A DNA stretch of 64,000 nucleotides from Fodinibius roseus (GTDB taxonomy: Bacteria > Bacteroidota > Rhodothermia > Balneolales > Balneolaceae): contig NZ_FQUS01000004.1 in the NCBI RefSeq assembly GCF_900129315.1, positions 62,001-126,000 on the forward strand. Direction: 5' to 3'. Position numbers and translations under genes: made by a program. Of this stretch, positions 8,228-17,792 are shown one piece after another (the stretch's first letter is position 1; every line of letters starts with the position of its first letter). The notes under the pieces were generated by a model, which did no database searches, was not told where the DNA came from, and worked only from the letters and a program-made list of their open reading frames with translations.

Positions 8228-10126
8228 GTGAAAAAAATCTTAACGGCTGGCAAATTTAAGGCATGGTTGACGGTAATCTGTGCTATTGCCTTGCTCATCG
8301 GAGCTATAGGCGAATGGACGGGATGGCTGCAGAAGCAACTCACAGTTGTTTTCTATATTATCGCTTATCTCAGCGGTGGATACGCAGGAACGGTTGAGAG
8401 TATCCGGGCTCTGACGAAGTTCAAAATCAATGTGGATGTGCTCATGATCCTGGCGGCCCTTGGAGCGGCCAGCATTGGTGAATGGATGGAAGGAGCTATC
8501 TTGCTTTTTCTATTTTCATTGAGCAATACCCTTCAGGACTATGCCCTTGGTAAAAGCCGGCGTGAAATAAAATCGCTGATGAAACTTCGTCCTGATGAGG
8601 CTTTGGTTCGCAATTCCGATGGCTCGGAAATAAAACGGCCCGTTGAAGAGCTTTCAAAAGGTGATATAGTAATTGTCAGGCCCGGAGAACGTATCCCCAT
8701 CGACGGAGAAATAACAGACGGAATTACATCGGTGAATCAGGCAGCAATTACGGGAGAAAGCGTACCCGTTAAAAAAAAACCGGGAGATGAGGTATTTGCT
8801 GCCAGTCTCAATGAAAACGGAGTTATTTCTGTACGGGTTACCAAGCTGGCCAAGGAAACAACCCTGGCCAAAATCATTAGAATGGTTGAACAGGCGCAAG
8901 GCAGTAAAGCCGCCACCCAGCGGTTTTTAGATGATTTTGAACCCTGGTATGCAGTGGGAGTAATTTCAGCGGTTGTTCTGCTCATCCTATTTCCCTGGTT
9001 TTTTTCGGGCCAGCCTTTCGACGACATATTTTACCGGGCCATGACGGTACTGGTGGTAGCTTCTCCCTGCGCGTTGGTGATCAGCACGCCGGCTTCCGTA
9101 CTTTCGGCTATCGCCAATGCGGCAAAAAATGGTATTCTATTTAAAGGCGGGGCCTATCTTGAACAGGCAGCCTCAATTGACATCATTGCCTTTGACAAAA
9201 CGGGAACGCTGACAAAAGGTAATCTGGCGGTAACCGATATTATCCCTTACAACAACGGTAAAGCCGGTCAAATTTCAGAATCCGAACTGCTTTCAATGGC
9301 CGCTTCGGCCGAAGAACATTCTGAGCATCATCTGGCAGCCGCCATTCTAAAAAAAGCGGGCGAACAGAAGGTAGCATATGGCTCTGCAAACCAAGTACAG
9401 TCTGAGGCCGGAAAAGGTATTTCCGCACAATTAAAAAATAAAACCATCCAGGTGGGCAACGAAAAACTCTTTGATACCACCAGCGAAGACTGGAAAAACG
9501 GGATACGGGAAGAAGCCGATAAATTAAAACTACAGGCCAAAACGGTGATTTATGTTGTTATTGATGGTAAACCAGCCGGAATAATTGCTGTGGCTGATGA
9601 AATTCGAGAGCAGGCGCCGGCGGCGATAAAGAAATTAAAGAGCCTGCAAATCAACCGGCTGCTGATGCTGACCGGGGACACTACAGGGGTCGCTCGTTCT
9701 ATTGCTGATGAGATTACTATCGATGAATTTCACGCAGAACTGCTGCCCGACGAAAAGGTTGAATTTATCAAACAGCTGGTCAAAGAAGGTTCTACGGCCA
9801 TGGTGGGTGACGGTGTCAACGATGCCCCGGCACTGGCAGCCAGCCACATGGGCATTGCCATGGGTACGGCAGGTACCGATGTGGCTTTGGAGACGGCCGA
9901 TGTGGTATTGATGGGAGACGATCTTAATAAACTACCCTATCTGATTCAGCTTGCACGCAAATCCCGGAAAATTGTCTGGCAAAATATCATCTTTAGCCTG
10001 GCAGTCATTGCCGTACTGGTAGCCTCGGTGTTTCTCTTTGCCTTGCCCCTTCCTATCGGCGTAGTGGGACACGAGGGCAGTACCCTGCTGGTAGTTTTAA
10101 ACGGATTGCGTTTGCTCAGAACATAG
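8228..10126 (+). CDS. P1B-4 type heavy-metal P-type ATPase
   Basis: A 632-aa inner-membrane metal-exporting ATPase with a GTG start. The transport motif in the sixth helix is SPC (279-281) rather than CPC, and the last helix has HEGST (615-619). Both mark the P1B-4 group (CoaT/CtpD/PfeT, Co2+/Fe2+ or related metals). The actuator loop has TGESVPV, the phosphorylation site is DKTGTLTKG with Asp323, and the hinge is GDGVNDAPALA. There is no N-terminal metal-binding domain, as is usual for P1B-4. The nucleotide-domain dipeptide normally HP reads HH (S365-EHH). Iron or cobalt export during oxygen shift is plausible but inferred. Confidence 0.94.
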   Translation: MKKILTAGKFKAWLTVICAIALLIGAIGEWTGWLQKQLTVVFYIIAYLSGGYAGTVESIRALTKFKINVDVLMILAALGAASIGEWMEGAILLFLFSLSNTLQDYALGKSRREIKSLMKLRPDEALVRNSDGSEIKRPVEELSKGDIVIVRPGERIPIDGEITDGITSVNQAAITGESVPVKKKPGDEVFAASLNENGVISVRVTKLAKETTLAKIIRMVEQAQGSKAATQRFLDDFEPWYAVGVISAVVLLILFPWFFSGQPFDDIFYRAMTVLVVASPCALVISTPASVLSAIANAAKNGILFKGGAYLEQAASIDIIAFDKTGTLTKGNLAVTDIIPYNNGKAGQISESELLSMAASAEEHSEHHLAAAILKKAGEQKVAYGSANQVQSEAGKGISAQLKNKTIQVGNEKLFDTTSEDWKNGIREEADKLKLQAKTVIYVVIDGKPAGIIAVADEIREQAPAAIKKLKSLQINRLLMLTGDTTGVARSIADEITIDEFHAELLPDEKVEFIKQLVKEGSTAMVGDGVNDAPALAASHMGIAMGTAGTDVALETADVVLMGDDLNKLPYLIQLARKSRKIVWQNIIFSLAVIAVLVASVFLFALPLPIGVVGHEGSTLLVVLNGLRLLRT

Positions 10127-10271
10127 TTGGGATATCAAATACAAAAACATTTAAAACCTGTTAAATCAACTATTCTTGTTTTCTACCATGCTGAAATATG
10201 GTTTTTGGCCATAAAATCCGTTAGCTTGAATTTTCCTCTTTAGACAAGTAACATAGTAATACAGCCAATAA

Positions 10272-11537
10272 ATGGATTTACAGCTGCAAATCATTTGGAA
10301 TATCCTGTCGGCCCTGGGAATCGGGTTGCTCATCGGTATCGAACGGGGCTGGTCCGGCCGCGAAGAGGACGAAGGAGATCGTGTAGCAGGTATTCGCACC
10401 TTTAGCCTGGTGGGACTGCTCGGAGGAGTATGGGGCGAATTGAGTCGTTTTGCGGGCGAGTGGATGGTAGCGGTCATCTTCCTTTCTCTCACCGCGCTGG
10501 TCATTACTTCCTATATCATAGATACCAGAGAAGATCACGATCTGGGTATCACTACGGAGATAGCCCTGCTGCTCACCTTTTCCCTCGGGGCGTGGGCGAC
10601 CCTGGGATATCAGTTGTATGCATTGGCCGTGACGGTTATCGTCATCTCACTGCTAAGTCTGAAACCGGTACTCCATCGATGGCTGCAGGAAATTGAAGTC
10701 AAAGAGATTTATGCAGGAATCAAGCTGCTGGTTATCTCGGTTATTCTCTTGCCTCTGCTGCCCAATGAAGGCTTTGGGCCCTGGCAGAGCCTGAATCCCT
10801 ACTGGATATGGTGGATGGTCGTGCTCATATCCGGTCTTTCTTTTACAGGGTACATTCTTATCAAATATTTGGGCAGACGGCAAGGTACCCTGCTGACAGC
10901 AGTGACCGGCGGACTGGCTTCATCAACCGCCGTAACGCTCAGCCTTGCACAGCTCGCACGACAACAAAAACAGGTTCCCAGCTATCTTTTTATGGCGGGG
11001 GTGCTTGTCGCTTCATCCATCATGTTTGTTCGAGTTGCCATCGAGGTATTGATTGTAAATCCCAGCCTGTGGCATCCCCTGTGGGTACCGCTGACCGTAA
11101 TGATGGGGTCAACGGGCATTGCCGCAATATGGCTTTGGAGGAAATCCCGGAATCCGGCAGATAAACAGCCCGAAATCGACCTTAAAAACCCACTTCAGTT
11201 TTTTACGGCCCTCCAGTTCGGTTTGTTGCTGGCTGTTATACTCGTCCTTGCTACCGCCATGGAACACTGGTACGGGGACGAGGGCATTTATCTGCTGGCA
11301 TTGCTTTCCGGGCTTATGGATGTGGATGCCATTACGCTTTCCCTTTCCCGAATGGCCCTGAACGAAATCGGTTCGGATGTAGCAGTTTCCGGTATTGTCA
11401 TATCTGTAATCTCCAATACCTTAGTCAAAGGGGCACTTTTCACATTCTGGACAGGCTTCAATAAGAGCAAGACGTTGTTATGGCTTATCCTCCTGATCTC
11501 AGCAACCGGAGTCCTGAGTATTCTTCCTTTTCTCTAA
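10272..11537 (+). CDS. MgtC/SapB family membrane protein with DUF4010
   Basis: A 421-aa polytopic membrane protein with about 11-12 predicted helices. The N-terminus LSALGIGLLIGIERGW and the following RVAGIRTFSLVGLLGG are the MgtC/SapB signature. The C-terminal half (from about residue 150) has the DUF4010 pattern TGGLASSTAVTLSLA and GLMDVDAITLSLSRMA. The function is not established; MgtC relatives modulate ATP synthase or Mg2+ homeostasis in some bacteria, but that should not be assumed here. It follows the metal ATPase on the same strand. Confidence 0.88.
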   Translation: MDLQLQIIWNILSALGIGLLIGIERGWSGREEDEGDRVAGIRTFSLVGLLGGVWGELSRFAGEWMVAVIFLSLTALVITSYIIDTREDHDLGITTEIALLLTFSLGAWATLGYQLYALAVTVIVISLLSLKPVLHRWLQEIEVKEIYAGIKLLVISVILLPLLPNEGFGPWQSLNPYWIWWMVVLISGLSFTGYILIKYLGRRQGTLLTAVTGGLASSTAVTLSLAQLARQQKQVPSYLFMAGVLVASSIMFVRVAIEVLIVNPSLWHPLWVPLTVMMGSTGIAAIWLWRKSRNPADKQPEIDLKNPLQFFTALQFGLLLAVILVLATAMEHWYGDEGIYLLALLSGLMDVDAITLSLSRMALNEIGSDVAVSGIVISVISNTLVKGALFTFWTGFNKSKTLLWLILLISATGVLSILPFL

Positions 11538-11570
11538 CACTATTTATATACTCAAATCAAGAAAAAACAG

Positions 11571-12656
11571 TTATAACTCTTCCGTTGGTTCTTTCCCCTT
11601 CACCTCTTGTTGATTCCGATAATCACCCAGGAGCAAAGCAATGGGCTTCAATTCCTCAAATTCATCAAACACCACTTTCAAGACCCCCAGTAAAGGGATA
11701 AATAAAATCATTCCCGACACACCCCAGATATTTCCACCGACAAATATAGCAATGAGTGCTGCCATAGGATTTAATCTAACCTGGGATCCCAGGATGTATG
11801 GGGTTATTAGATTATTTTCCACCAACTGAATAAACCAGAGAGCAACAAGCACAGCAACAGGATAAAACAGCGTATCCGTGGTAGCAATCGTATATAAAAT
11901 AACAACAAGGGAAGCAACGATTACCCCGATATAGGGTACGAGATTGAAAACAGCCAGTAATACCGCAAAAAACAAAGCATAATTAATTCCCAGCAAAGTC
12001 AACACTATATAGAAAAGAATTCCAATTATTACGGTCACCCCCATCAGCCCGACCATATATTGCTGTACCACATCATTTACCTTGCTGATGATATCAGAAG
12101 CCTTTGTCCGGTAATTTTTAGCCAATCCAAGGAACCCATCATAGAAAAGATCCCTGTAATAAAGCATAAAGAAAATATACAGGGGGATAACACTGATCAG
12201 TGTTAATGTTTGAAATGCCGAGAAAAGGGAATTCCGCAGCATAATCAGGGAGTTACTGAATATACCTGACAGGGAACTGGAAACCTGTTGGGCTATCGTT
12301 TCATTTGTAACACCAAGGGTTTCCTCGCCTATCTCTTGAAATGACAAAATCCAATCATTTAGTTTATTGGTAACTGCAGGGGCATCCCTCAACAAACCAA
12401 CAATCTGAAAAGAAAGAATATACAACACAAGGCCTATTAAAGCAGTGACTATTATCAATACAGAGATTATAGCTGCGGGACGAGGGACTTTCTTTTCAAG
12501 CCATTGTGTTACCGGTAAAATAAGCAACGAAATAAACAGCGCCCAGGCCAATGGAAGTAATATCAGTTGAGCTTCCGACATGATATGTACCAGCAGCACT
12601 CCCGCCAGTAAGAGGGCGGCAATACGTACGATGTTGGAATTACGAGCTTTTTGCAT
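11571..12656 (-). CDS. AI-2E family transporter (PerM/YdiK-like permease)
   Basis: A 361-aa membrane protein of the AI-2E/PerM family with seven to eight helices. The typical hydrophilic segment lies between helices 3 and 4 (about residues 90-150). The C-terminal pattern LVENNLITPYILGSQVRLNPMAALIAIFVGG, ending in IPLLGVLKVVFDE, is diagnostic. Members export diverse substrates or drive Na+/H+ antiport, so the name is not proof of AI-2 transport. It converges with the MgtC-like gene and has somewhat lower GC than its neighbours. Confidence 0.9.
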   Translation of the reverse strand: MQKARNSNIVRIAALLLAGVLLVHIMSEAQLILLPLAWALFISLLILPVTQWLEKKVPRPAAIISVLIIVTALIGLVLYILSFQIVGLLRDAPAVTNKLNDWILSFQEIGEETLGVTNETIAQQVSSSLSGIFSNSLIMLRNSLFSAFQTLTLISVIPLYIFFMLYYRDLFYDGFLGLAKNYRTKASDIISKVNDVVQQYMVGLMGVTVIIGILFYIVLTLLGINYALFFAVLLAVFNLVPYIGVIVASLVVILYTIATTDTLFYPVAVLVALWFIQLVENNLITPYILGSQVRLNPMAALIAIFVGGNIWGVSGMILFIPLLGVLKVVFDEFEELKPIALLLGDYRNQQEVKGKEPTEEL

Positions 12657-12744
12657 AATGATAAATCAAAGATTCAATAACTCTTGATGTATTGGAATAA
12701 TCAATATATATGGAATCCACAAAATAGATAACCTTATACTCAAA

Positions 12745-14073
12745 CTAAAAGAAATCAAAATCTTCGTAATGAATATTTTTCTCCGGCACATTCATTTTTT
12801 TTAACTCGCTTAACAATTTTTTTCTCATCTGCCGAGGGCCACAGATATAAATGACTTTCTTTGCCAGATCAGGAATATCACGGGCATCTAAAAAACCTTC
12901 CCTGTCGGCACAAACCAAATGAATATTGAACCCGGTGGATTGCTTCTGGAATGCTTTAAACTCATTCAGATATACAGCCTCTTTTTCAGCGTTTACACAG
13001 TAGTACAAATCTGCCATAACATTCGATTTTTCCTCTTTCAGATTTCTGACCCAGCTCAAAAAGGGAGCAATACCCACGCCGCCGGCCATCCACACCTGGC
13101 TTTTTGATTCCCGCCTGTAATCGAAACAACCGTATGGACCTTCAAATAATGCTGTTGTGCCGGTTTCTAAATTTCTGTAAAGGGTCCGGGTATAATCCCC
13201 AAGAGCTTTTACCATTATTCTGACCTCTTTCCGTCCGGGAGCACTGCAAACTGTAAACGGGTGAGCTTCGCGAGTAATATCCGGGGCGAGAAAACTAAAA
13301 AAATAAAACTGTCCGGGACGAAACGTTATAGCTTCTTCTGCCTGCAGCTCGATTTCCACAACCCGGTCACTCAACCGTTCAACAGTTGTAACCTCAAGCC
13401 GGGGCTTCTGGAGTATGTGTTCCAGCAGGAATGATTTATAAATCCACGCTGCGACGGCCGCAACAGATAAAATGAGCAGATACAGAAACAATAAAGGACT
13501 GGCGATTGCCAGATTATCCAGAAAAAACAGATGGATAGCCCCGAATATAAATACAACCCCCATAAACTTATGTGTCAGTTTCCACTTGTCATAAGGGAGC
13601 TTGACCACCAGGGTCAGCAGCATCAGTATAATCAGGCCCCAAAAAGACCAGCTGCCGAAATCGACTGCCAATCGACGGTGCACCGGAAGGAAATACCAAA
13701 ATACCTTGGCAATATCCTGTGGTACCCACCTGGTTGCCAGTAAAATCGGATGAAACAACAGCAGGACAAAAGTAGCATTGGCCATCCGGTGATGGGTATG
13801 ATACATTTTATCCAATCCGCCGAAACAGGATTCCAGCCATTTAATCCGTGCGGATAATACAAAAGTAACTGCAAATAGAGAGAAGCCGACAAGAGCGGAC
13901 AGCTGACTTGAATAGATGAAAAATCTTTTTGCGCTGTGCCTGACCGTTGTCTCCGGATAGGCCGTTAGCCAAAGCGGGATCACCAGCAAGGGTATCAGCC
14001 AGAATACCCAGGGACCGATATTTCTTTTCTCATGTCTGTGCCCCGGCAACGGTGAGGTTGAATTGGATTCCAT
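12745..14073 (-). CDS. Ferric-reductase-like transmembrane flavoprotein (NOX/FRE type)
   Basis: A 442-aa fusion of a heme-binding membrane domain (about residues 20-215) with a ferredoxin-NADP reductase-like module (about 220-442). The membrane part carries paired histidines in helices (HHRMAN, LLLFHP, THKFMG, AIHLFF) suited to two b hemes. The FAD site has RPGQFYFFSF and HPFTVCSAP, the NAD(P) site GGVGIAPFLS and the end CGPRQM and EDFDFF. It likely passes electrons from NAD(P)H across the membrane to an unknown acceptor such as Fe3+ or O2. Same direction as the AI-2E permease gene, 88 bp apart. Confidence 0.9.
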   Translation of the reverse strand: MESNSTSPLPGHRHEKRNIGPWVFWLIPLLVIPLWLTAYPETTVRHSAKRFFIYSSQLSALVGFSLFAVTFVLSARIKWLESCFGGLDKMYHTHHRMANATFVLLLFHPILLATRWVPQDIAKVFWYFLPVHRRLAVDFGSWSFWGLIILMLLTLVVKLPYDKWKLTHKFMGVVFIFGAIHLFFLDNLAIASPLLFLYLLILSVAAVAAWIYKSFLLEHILQKPRLEVTTVERLSDRVVEIELQAEEAITFRPGQFYFFSFLAPDITREAHPFTVCSAPGRKEVRIMVKALGDYTRTLYRNLETGTTALFEGPYGCFDYRRESKSQVWMAGGVGIAPFLSWVRNLKEEKSNVMADLYYCVNAEKEAVYLNEFKAFQKQSTGFNIHLVCADREGFLDARDIPDLAKKVIYICGPRQMRKKLLSELKKMNVPEKNIHYEDFDFF

Positions 14074-14436
14074 AGCTATACTTATACATCACGTTAAATA
14101 TTACATTGCAACTCATCCCGGCTTTTTAAACATAAAAAAATTCAGCATCTTTTCGGCGCCGGGAGCGGCATATCGCCATACTATCAATGAACTGGATCTG
14201 CGAAATGAACCAAGTGCCTGGCCAATGAGAACTCGATTACTTGCCCGGCAGGGATACGAAGACAATGGTGTAAGGAGTGGTTCCGAATAACCGGCAAACC
14301 GCAAGAGTAAAGGATACTGAATTTTTTGTGATACCAGTTAATCCCTACAGTATTTAGATACCAAATCACTACATCATTTTTCTTCAAAAGGTATATTTTT
14401 AAAAAACAGATAACTAACATAATTTAACGATCCGTC
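14074..14436. other. Divergent spacer upstream of a universal stress protein gene
   Basis: 363 bp between the flavoprotein and the universal stress protein genes. It contains one half-site of the recurrent palindrome, TCCCTACAG (14342-14350), 87 bp before the USP start. A GC-richer patch at 14150-14300 has short frames on both strands but no recognisable product. Confidence 0.5.
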
Positions 14437-15312
14437 ATGGCTGATATCAATAACATTTTATTCCCGACTGACTTTTCCGAGAATACGTCCAATGCGCTCA
14501 CCTTTGCCCTGGAAATAGCCCGCGCCAGCGATGCAAAAGTGCATCTCATGCATTCCATCGAGGAACCCTATAATTTTGCCATGATGGATGAAGCCCCTAT
14601 CACTACAGAAGTCAAGCGAAGTATCAGCCAGACCGTAAAAAAACTGTTTAATACTCTGGAGGATGAAATCCGGAAAAATGACACCTACGGTGAGCTGAAT
14701 ATTGAAACCAGCATTCAAACCGGACGGGCCGTATATAACATTCTCGAAGAAGCCGGGAATCGAAATGCTGACCTGGTGGTTGTCGGGGCCAAAGGGCGGA
14801 CCGGGTTGAAAAAAATTCTCTTCGGCAGCACCACCGCAGAAGTTATACGTCGCGCCGAAGTACCGGTTTTGGCCGTACCCAAAGAAGCTTCGTACGAGGG
14901 ATTCAAACAGATCATCTTCGCCACTGACTATCAGGATGGCGATCTCGAAGCGCTGCAATTCGTGGTCAAACTGGCGAAATTGTTCAACTCAAAAATCAAT
15001 ATCTTTCATTCCTCGCTTAAAAACAATCTCAAAACCGAAATCATGTCCAGGGGGTTCAGGGATCTTGTAACAGAAAAAATATCTTATGATAACATTGAAT
15101 TTGAAACAACCCCGTCCACACGCTTCTTTGAAGCAGTAACGCAAAAAATGGCCCGGCACAGTATTTCACTGCTTGTAATGGTGCACTATGAGGAATCGTT
15201 CCCGCCCCTTCCCAAACGGCTTTCACAGGAAATGAGCTATTATTCAGAGGCTCCCCTGCTGGTGCTGCCGGGTCAAAAACTGACTAATGCTAAAAATGAT
15301 CATGTTGGATAA
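14437..15312 (+). CDS. Universal stress protein, tandem two-domain
   Basis: A 291-aa cytosolic UspA-family protein. Domain 1 (about 1-150) starts NNILFPTDFSENTSNAL and ends with the ATP-binding signature GAKGRTGLKKILFGST and VPVLAVP. Domain 2 (about 160-285) starts IIFATDYQDGDLEAL but lacks the GxxGR loop, so only the first domain should bind nucleotide. It is a paralogue of the protein at 20078-20923, sharing the same layout. USPs accumulate during starvation, hypoxia and stress. The gene stands alone. Confidence 0.93.
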   Translation: MADINNILFPTDFSENTSNALTFALEIARASDAKVHLMHSIEEPYNFAMMDEAPITTEVKRSISQTVKKLFNTLEDEIRKNDTYGELNIETSIQTGRAVYNILEEAGNRNADLVVVGAKGRTGLKKILFGSTTAEVIRRAEVPVLAVPKEASYEGFKQIIFATDYQDGDLEALQFVVKLAKLFNSKINIFHSSLKNNLKTEIMSRGFRDLVTEKISYDNIEFETTPSTRFFEAVTQKMARHSISLLVMVHYEESFPPLPKRLSQEMSYYSEAPLLVLPGQKLTNAKNDHVG

Positions 15313-15392
15313 TATCAAACAGATACATCATCCGACTGTTTTTTCCCAGACGTGCTTAAAATGCCTTCACCTATGCCCGGAGAACAGCTGCT

Positions 15393-15701
15393 CTATTTCT
15401 TCATCTCTTTTCGCAAAGATGAAAATCCATTCTTAAGATCTTTCCACAACTTTTCGGCATCCTTTCTGATACTCTGGTAGGTCGTTTCCCCCACTTCTTC
15501 AAGCTGATCCATTTTTTGGTCCAACTTGCTTCTTTTGGTTTTTAAATTATTTAATCTTTTAGCCAAATCCTGTTTTAATTCGGAAAGCCGTTTTTCATTC
15601 TCCTCTTCAAATGCTTCCAGCTCGCGATCCCATTTTTTCAGCTGAGTCGACAATTTATCGATGTATTTCTCGCGTTTGGTTGTGGATACTTTTTTATTCA
15701 T
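15393..15701 (-). CDS. Coiled-coil hypothetical stress protein
   Basis: A 102-aa highly charged protein, almost all helical: KKWDRELEAFEEENEKR, SELKQDLAKRLNNLK, KLDQKMDQLEEVGE, ending SSLRKEMKK. It has no signal peptide and no cysteine. The pattern resembles small coiled-coil proteins of the Sll1863 stress-response type, but that link is weak. It lies 50 nt downstream of the OB-like gene and probably belongs to that operon. Confidence 0.7.
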   Translation of the reverse strand: MNKKVSTTKREKYIDKLSTQLKKWDRELEAFEEENEKRLSELKQDLAKRLNNLKTKRSKLDQKMDQLEEVGETTYQSIRKDAEKLWKDLKNGFSSLRKEMKK

Positions 15702-15751
15702 GATAGGTAACTATTCTTCGTGTGAGTGTGAGTATTGCTATATTTGAAATT

Positions 15752-16207
15752 TTAATTTACCCAGCTTTGCCACCTGGGCCGCCCGTTTTCATCTCTCAAA
15801 ATCAGCGTGCTGTCGCCGTGTTCAATTCGGGCGGCTATTATGGCAGGATTATCTTCATAATTAACGCGCGATCCAACAACTCTAACCTTTTGACCATCTT
15901 TGAGTCTATCTTGCTGGTGACTGATATACCACTCCGGCCCCAGGTGGATGGGAATAATTTTTTTGTTTTCTGTTTCCAGAATTAGAATAACACCTTGCTT
16001 CTCATCATTCTGGCTGCCTTCAGTAATAATTTCCAGGATATGGCCGTCAAATTCTTTGACATTATCCGGATCAAATTGCCGGTGGTATTTTTTATAACGC
16101 ATGACTCCTTTGGAAATCGAATGGACAATTCCCCCTATTGCCAACAAAACCAGACCTCCGCCCCATAATTGCAAATTTCTTATCACTTCTTTTGTATTCA
16201 GATCCAT
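15752..16207 (-). CDS. Membrane-anchored OB-fold-like hypothetical protein
   Basis: A 151-aa protein with one N-terminal membrane helix (about residues 12-32) followed by a soluble beta-rich domain: DGHILEI, GVILILETENKKIIPIHLGP, LKDGQKVRVVGSRV and IIAARIEHGDSTLILRDENG. This resembles an OB-fold domain that occurs with redox proteins in several phyla, but no reaction is known. It is 24 nt after the SQR-like flavoprotein gene, implying a joint electron-transfer or membrane role. The family call rests on pattern recognition only. Confidence 0.7.
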   Translation of the reverse strand: MDLNTKEVIRNLQLWGGGLVLLAIGGIVHSISKGVMRYKKYHRQFDPDNVKEFDGHILEIITEGSQNDEKQGVILILETENKKIIPIHLGPEWYISHQQDRLKDGQKVRVVGSRVNYEDNPAIIAARIEHGDSTLILRDENGRPRWQSWVN

Positions 16208-16231
16208 AATTAACCACTCACTTTTTATATA

Positions 16232-17509
16232 TTAAATGACGGTGCGGTCAGCGATAAATTCAGACAGCGGCAAACCCCATGTAGGTATTTTTCCACCCGT
16301 TGTATAGTACATGGATTTAAAACCCATTTTGAGCATATGGGGCGTGTATCCCATTTTCAGGATACTGGTATCTCCACCCCACCATTCATCGGTATGCATG
16401 TAAAAGCCCTTGTGGCTTCCCATGTCGCCCATACATATAAGCATGAATTCCATCGGATCTATTTCTCCCTCGGGTTGATAATTCCCCACCTCCTTTCCGA
16501 CCACACGGGCCAACACTTCCGCTTCCATATGTCCCAGTGATCCCAGCTTCGGAACCGTAATGGAAGCCGCATCCCCAACCGCAAAAACCTCCGGGTAATC
16601 GGGATTGCGCATGTACCTGTCGGTAACAATAAACCCCTGATCATCTGAGATAGGTAATTCTTTCAGGAACGCGTGGGCTTCCCAGTTCGGAAAAATAATC
16701 TTTAGTTCGGCCTCAACGCTGCTGCCGTCCTTGAATTCAATGCCATCTTTATGAATTCTGCTGATTCCCCTGGTATTGGCCTTATACCCGTATCCCATCT
16801 CTTCCACCATGGGCAACAGCTGATCGAGAATCTGTTCTCCTGCATCTTCGGCAATGACTTCGGCGGGGGTGAACAGCGTTATTTTTTCAGCTCCGCCCAG
16901 GTCCCGCCTCTCAAGCCAGTCGGCCATTGAGAAGGCCACTTCTACCGGGGGACCCTCACAAGCTGCCTCGGCCACGGGCAACCCTTCCGGAAGCTTATCG
17001 CTTTTACCTTGTATAAAACGGTCCGAACCGATGGCAACCGGTCCCCCTTTATATCCTCCTTCGTGAAGATACCTTCGAATTTCATCCCCGTAAAACGTAT
17101 CCGTAAACGTATGACCATGTTCTGCAAAACCTTCGATCTTGTCAAAAGCCAAATGATTCCCCAGGGCAATAACCAGATAATCGTAAGCTATATTTTCGCT
17201 CGCAGAACCGGACCGCTCAGTTGGTATATAGGCAATATTTTTTTGGTCCACATCAATATTCCGGATGTCCCCCTGGATAAACCGGATGTGATCCCGGTCG
17301 AGAAATTTCATGAAGGGAAGGTGGAGTTCCGTGGCGGGATTATTGTTGTTCCACACCTCAATGGGAATATTGGGAATAAACGACAAATAAGGTTTGCGAT
17401 CGATACAGGTAATCTTTACCCCCTCACCTGCAAACTCCCGAAGATAACGAGCAGTCGTAAGTCCGGCGAAGTTGCATCCCAATACGAGAATATGCGGTTG
17501 CGCAGCCAT
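16232..17509 (-). CDS. SQR/NDH-2-like FAD-dependent oxidoreductase
   Basis: A 425-aa pyridine nucleotide-disulfide-type flavoprotein. ATG 17509 is preferred because MAAQPHILVLGCNFAGLT starts the FAD-binding strand directly; the extension to 17554 has no homology pattern. It has the second FAD motif EVFAVGDAAS near residue 315 and an AACEGPPVEVAF segment like sulfide:quinone oxidoreductases, plus further cysteines (LVLGC, LICMGDMG). A hydrophobic amphipathic C-terminus (HMLKMGFKSMYY) suggests membrane attachment. Sulfide or another donor to quinone is possible, unproven. First gene of a three-gene minus-strand unit; candidate operator C lies 107 bp upstream. Confidence 0.85.
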   Translation of the reverse strand: MAAQPHILVLGCNFAGLTTARYLREFAGEGVKITCIDRKPYLSFIPNIPIEVWNNNNPATELHLPFMKFLDRDHIRFIQGDIRNIDVDQKNIAYIPTERSGSASENIAYDYLVIALGNHLAFDKIEGFAEHGHTFTDTFYGDEIRRYLHEGGYKGGPVAIGSDRFIQGKSDKLPEGLPVAEAACEGPPVEVAFSMADWLERRDLGGAEKITLFTPAEVIAEDAGEQILDQLLPMVEEMGYGYKANTRGISRIHKDGIEFKDGSSVEAELKIIFPNWEAHAFLKELPISDDQGFIVTDRYMRNPDYPEVFAVGDAASITVPKLGSLGHMEAEVLARVVGKEVGNYQPEGEIDPMEFMLICMGDMGSHKGFYMHTDEWWGGDTSILKMGYTPHMLKMGFKSMYYTTGGKIPTWGLPLSEFIADRTVI

Positions 17510-17615
17510 GATGTTCTGGATTGAATTAATGTTTAATACATAATAAAAATTCAATGTCTCTCGTACTCAGACGAGTAACCTGATTGTTATGTAATTAATA
17601 GCTATCTCAATTATG

Positions 17616-17633
17616 TAGGGAATATTCTTACAT
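17616..17633. promoter_or_regulatory. Candidate operator palindrome C
   Basis: TAGGGAATATTCTTACAT, extended by ATG on the left to an imperfect 21-bp palindrome with outer arms ATGTA/TACAT. It sits 107 bp upstream of the SQR-like gene and aligns without gaps to site A. Confidence 0.5.
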
Positions 17634-17792
17634 ATGATCTCATATTTGAAATCCCCTTGAAATTTAAAACCGCATAGTCATAAATTGAGTCTTTGTCGGG
17701 CTACTCTTCACTGTGCCTGCTACGTTAGCTGAAGCTTTCATCCTACTATCCATTTGATGTCAGACTACAGAATGTTCATTTGTTGAATCCAA

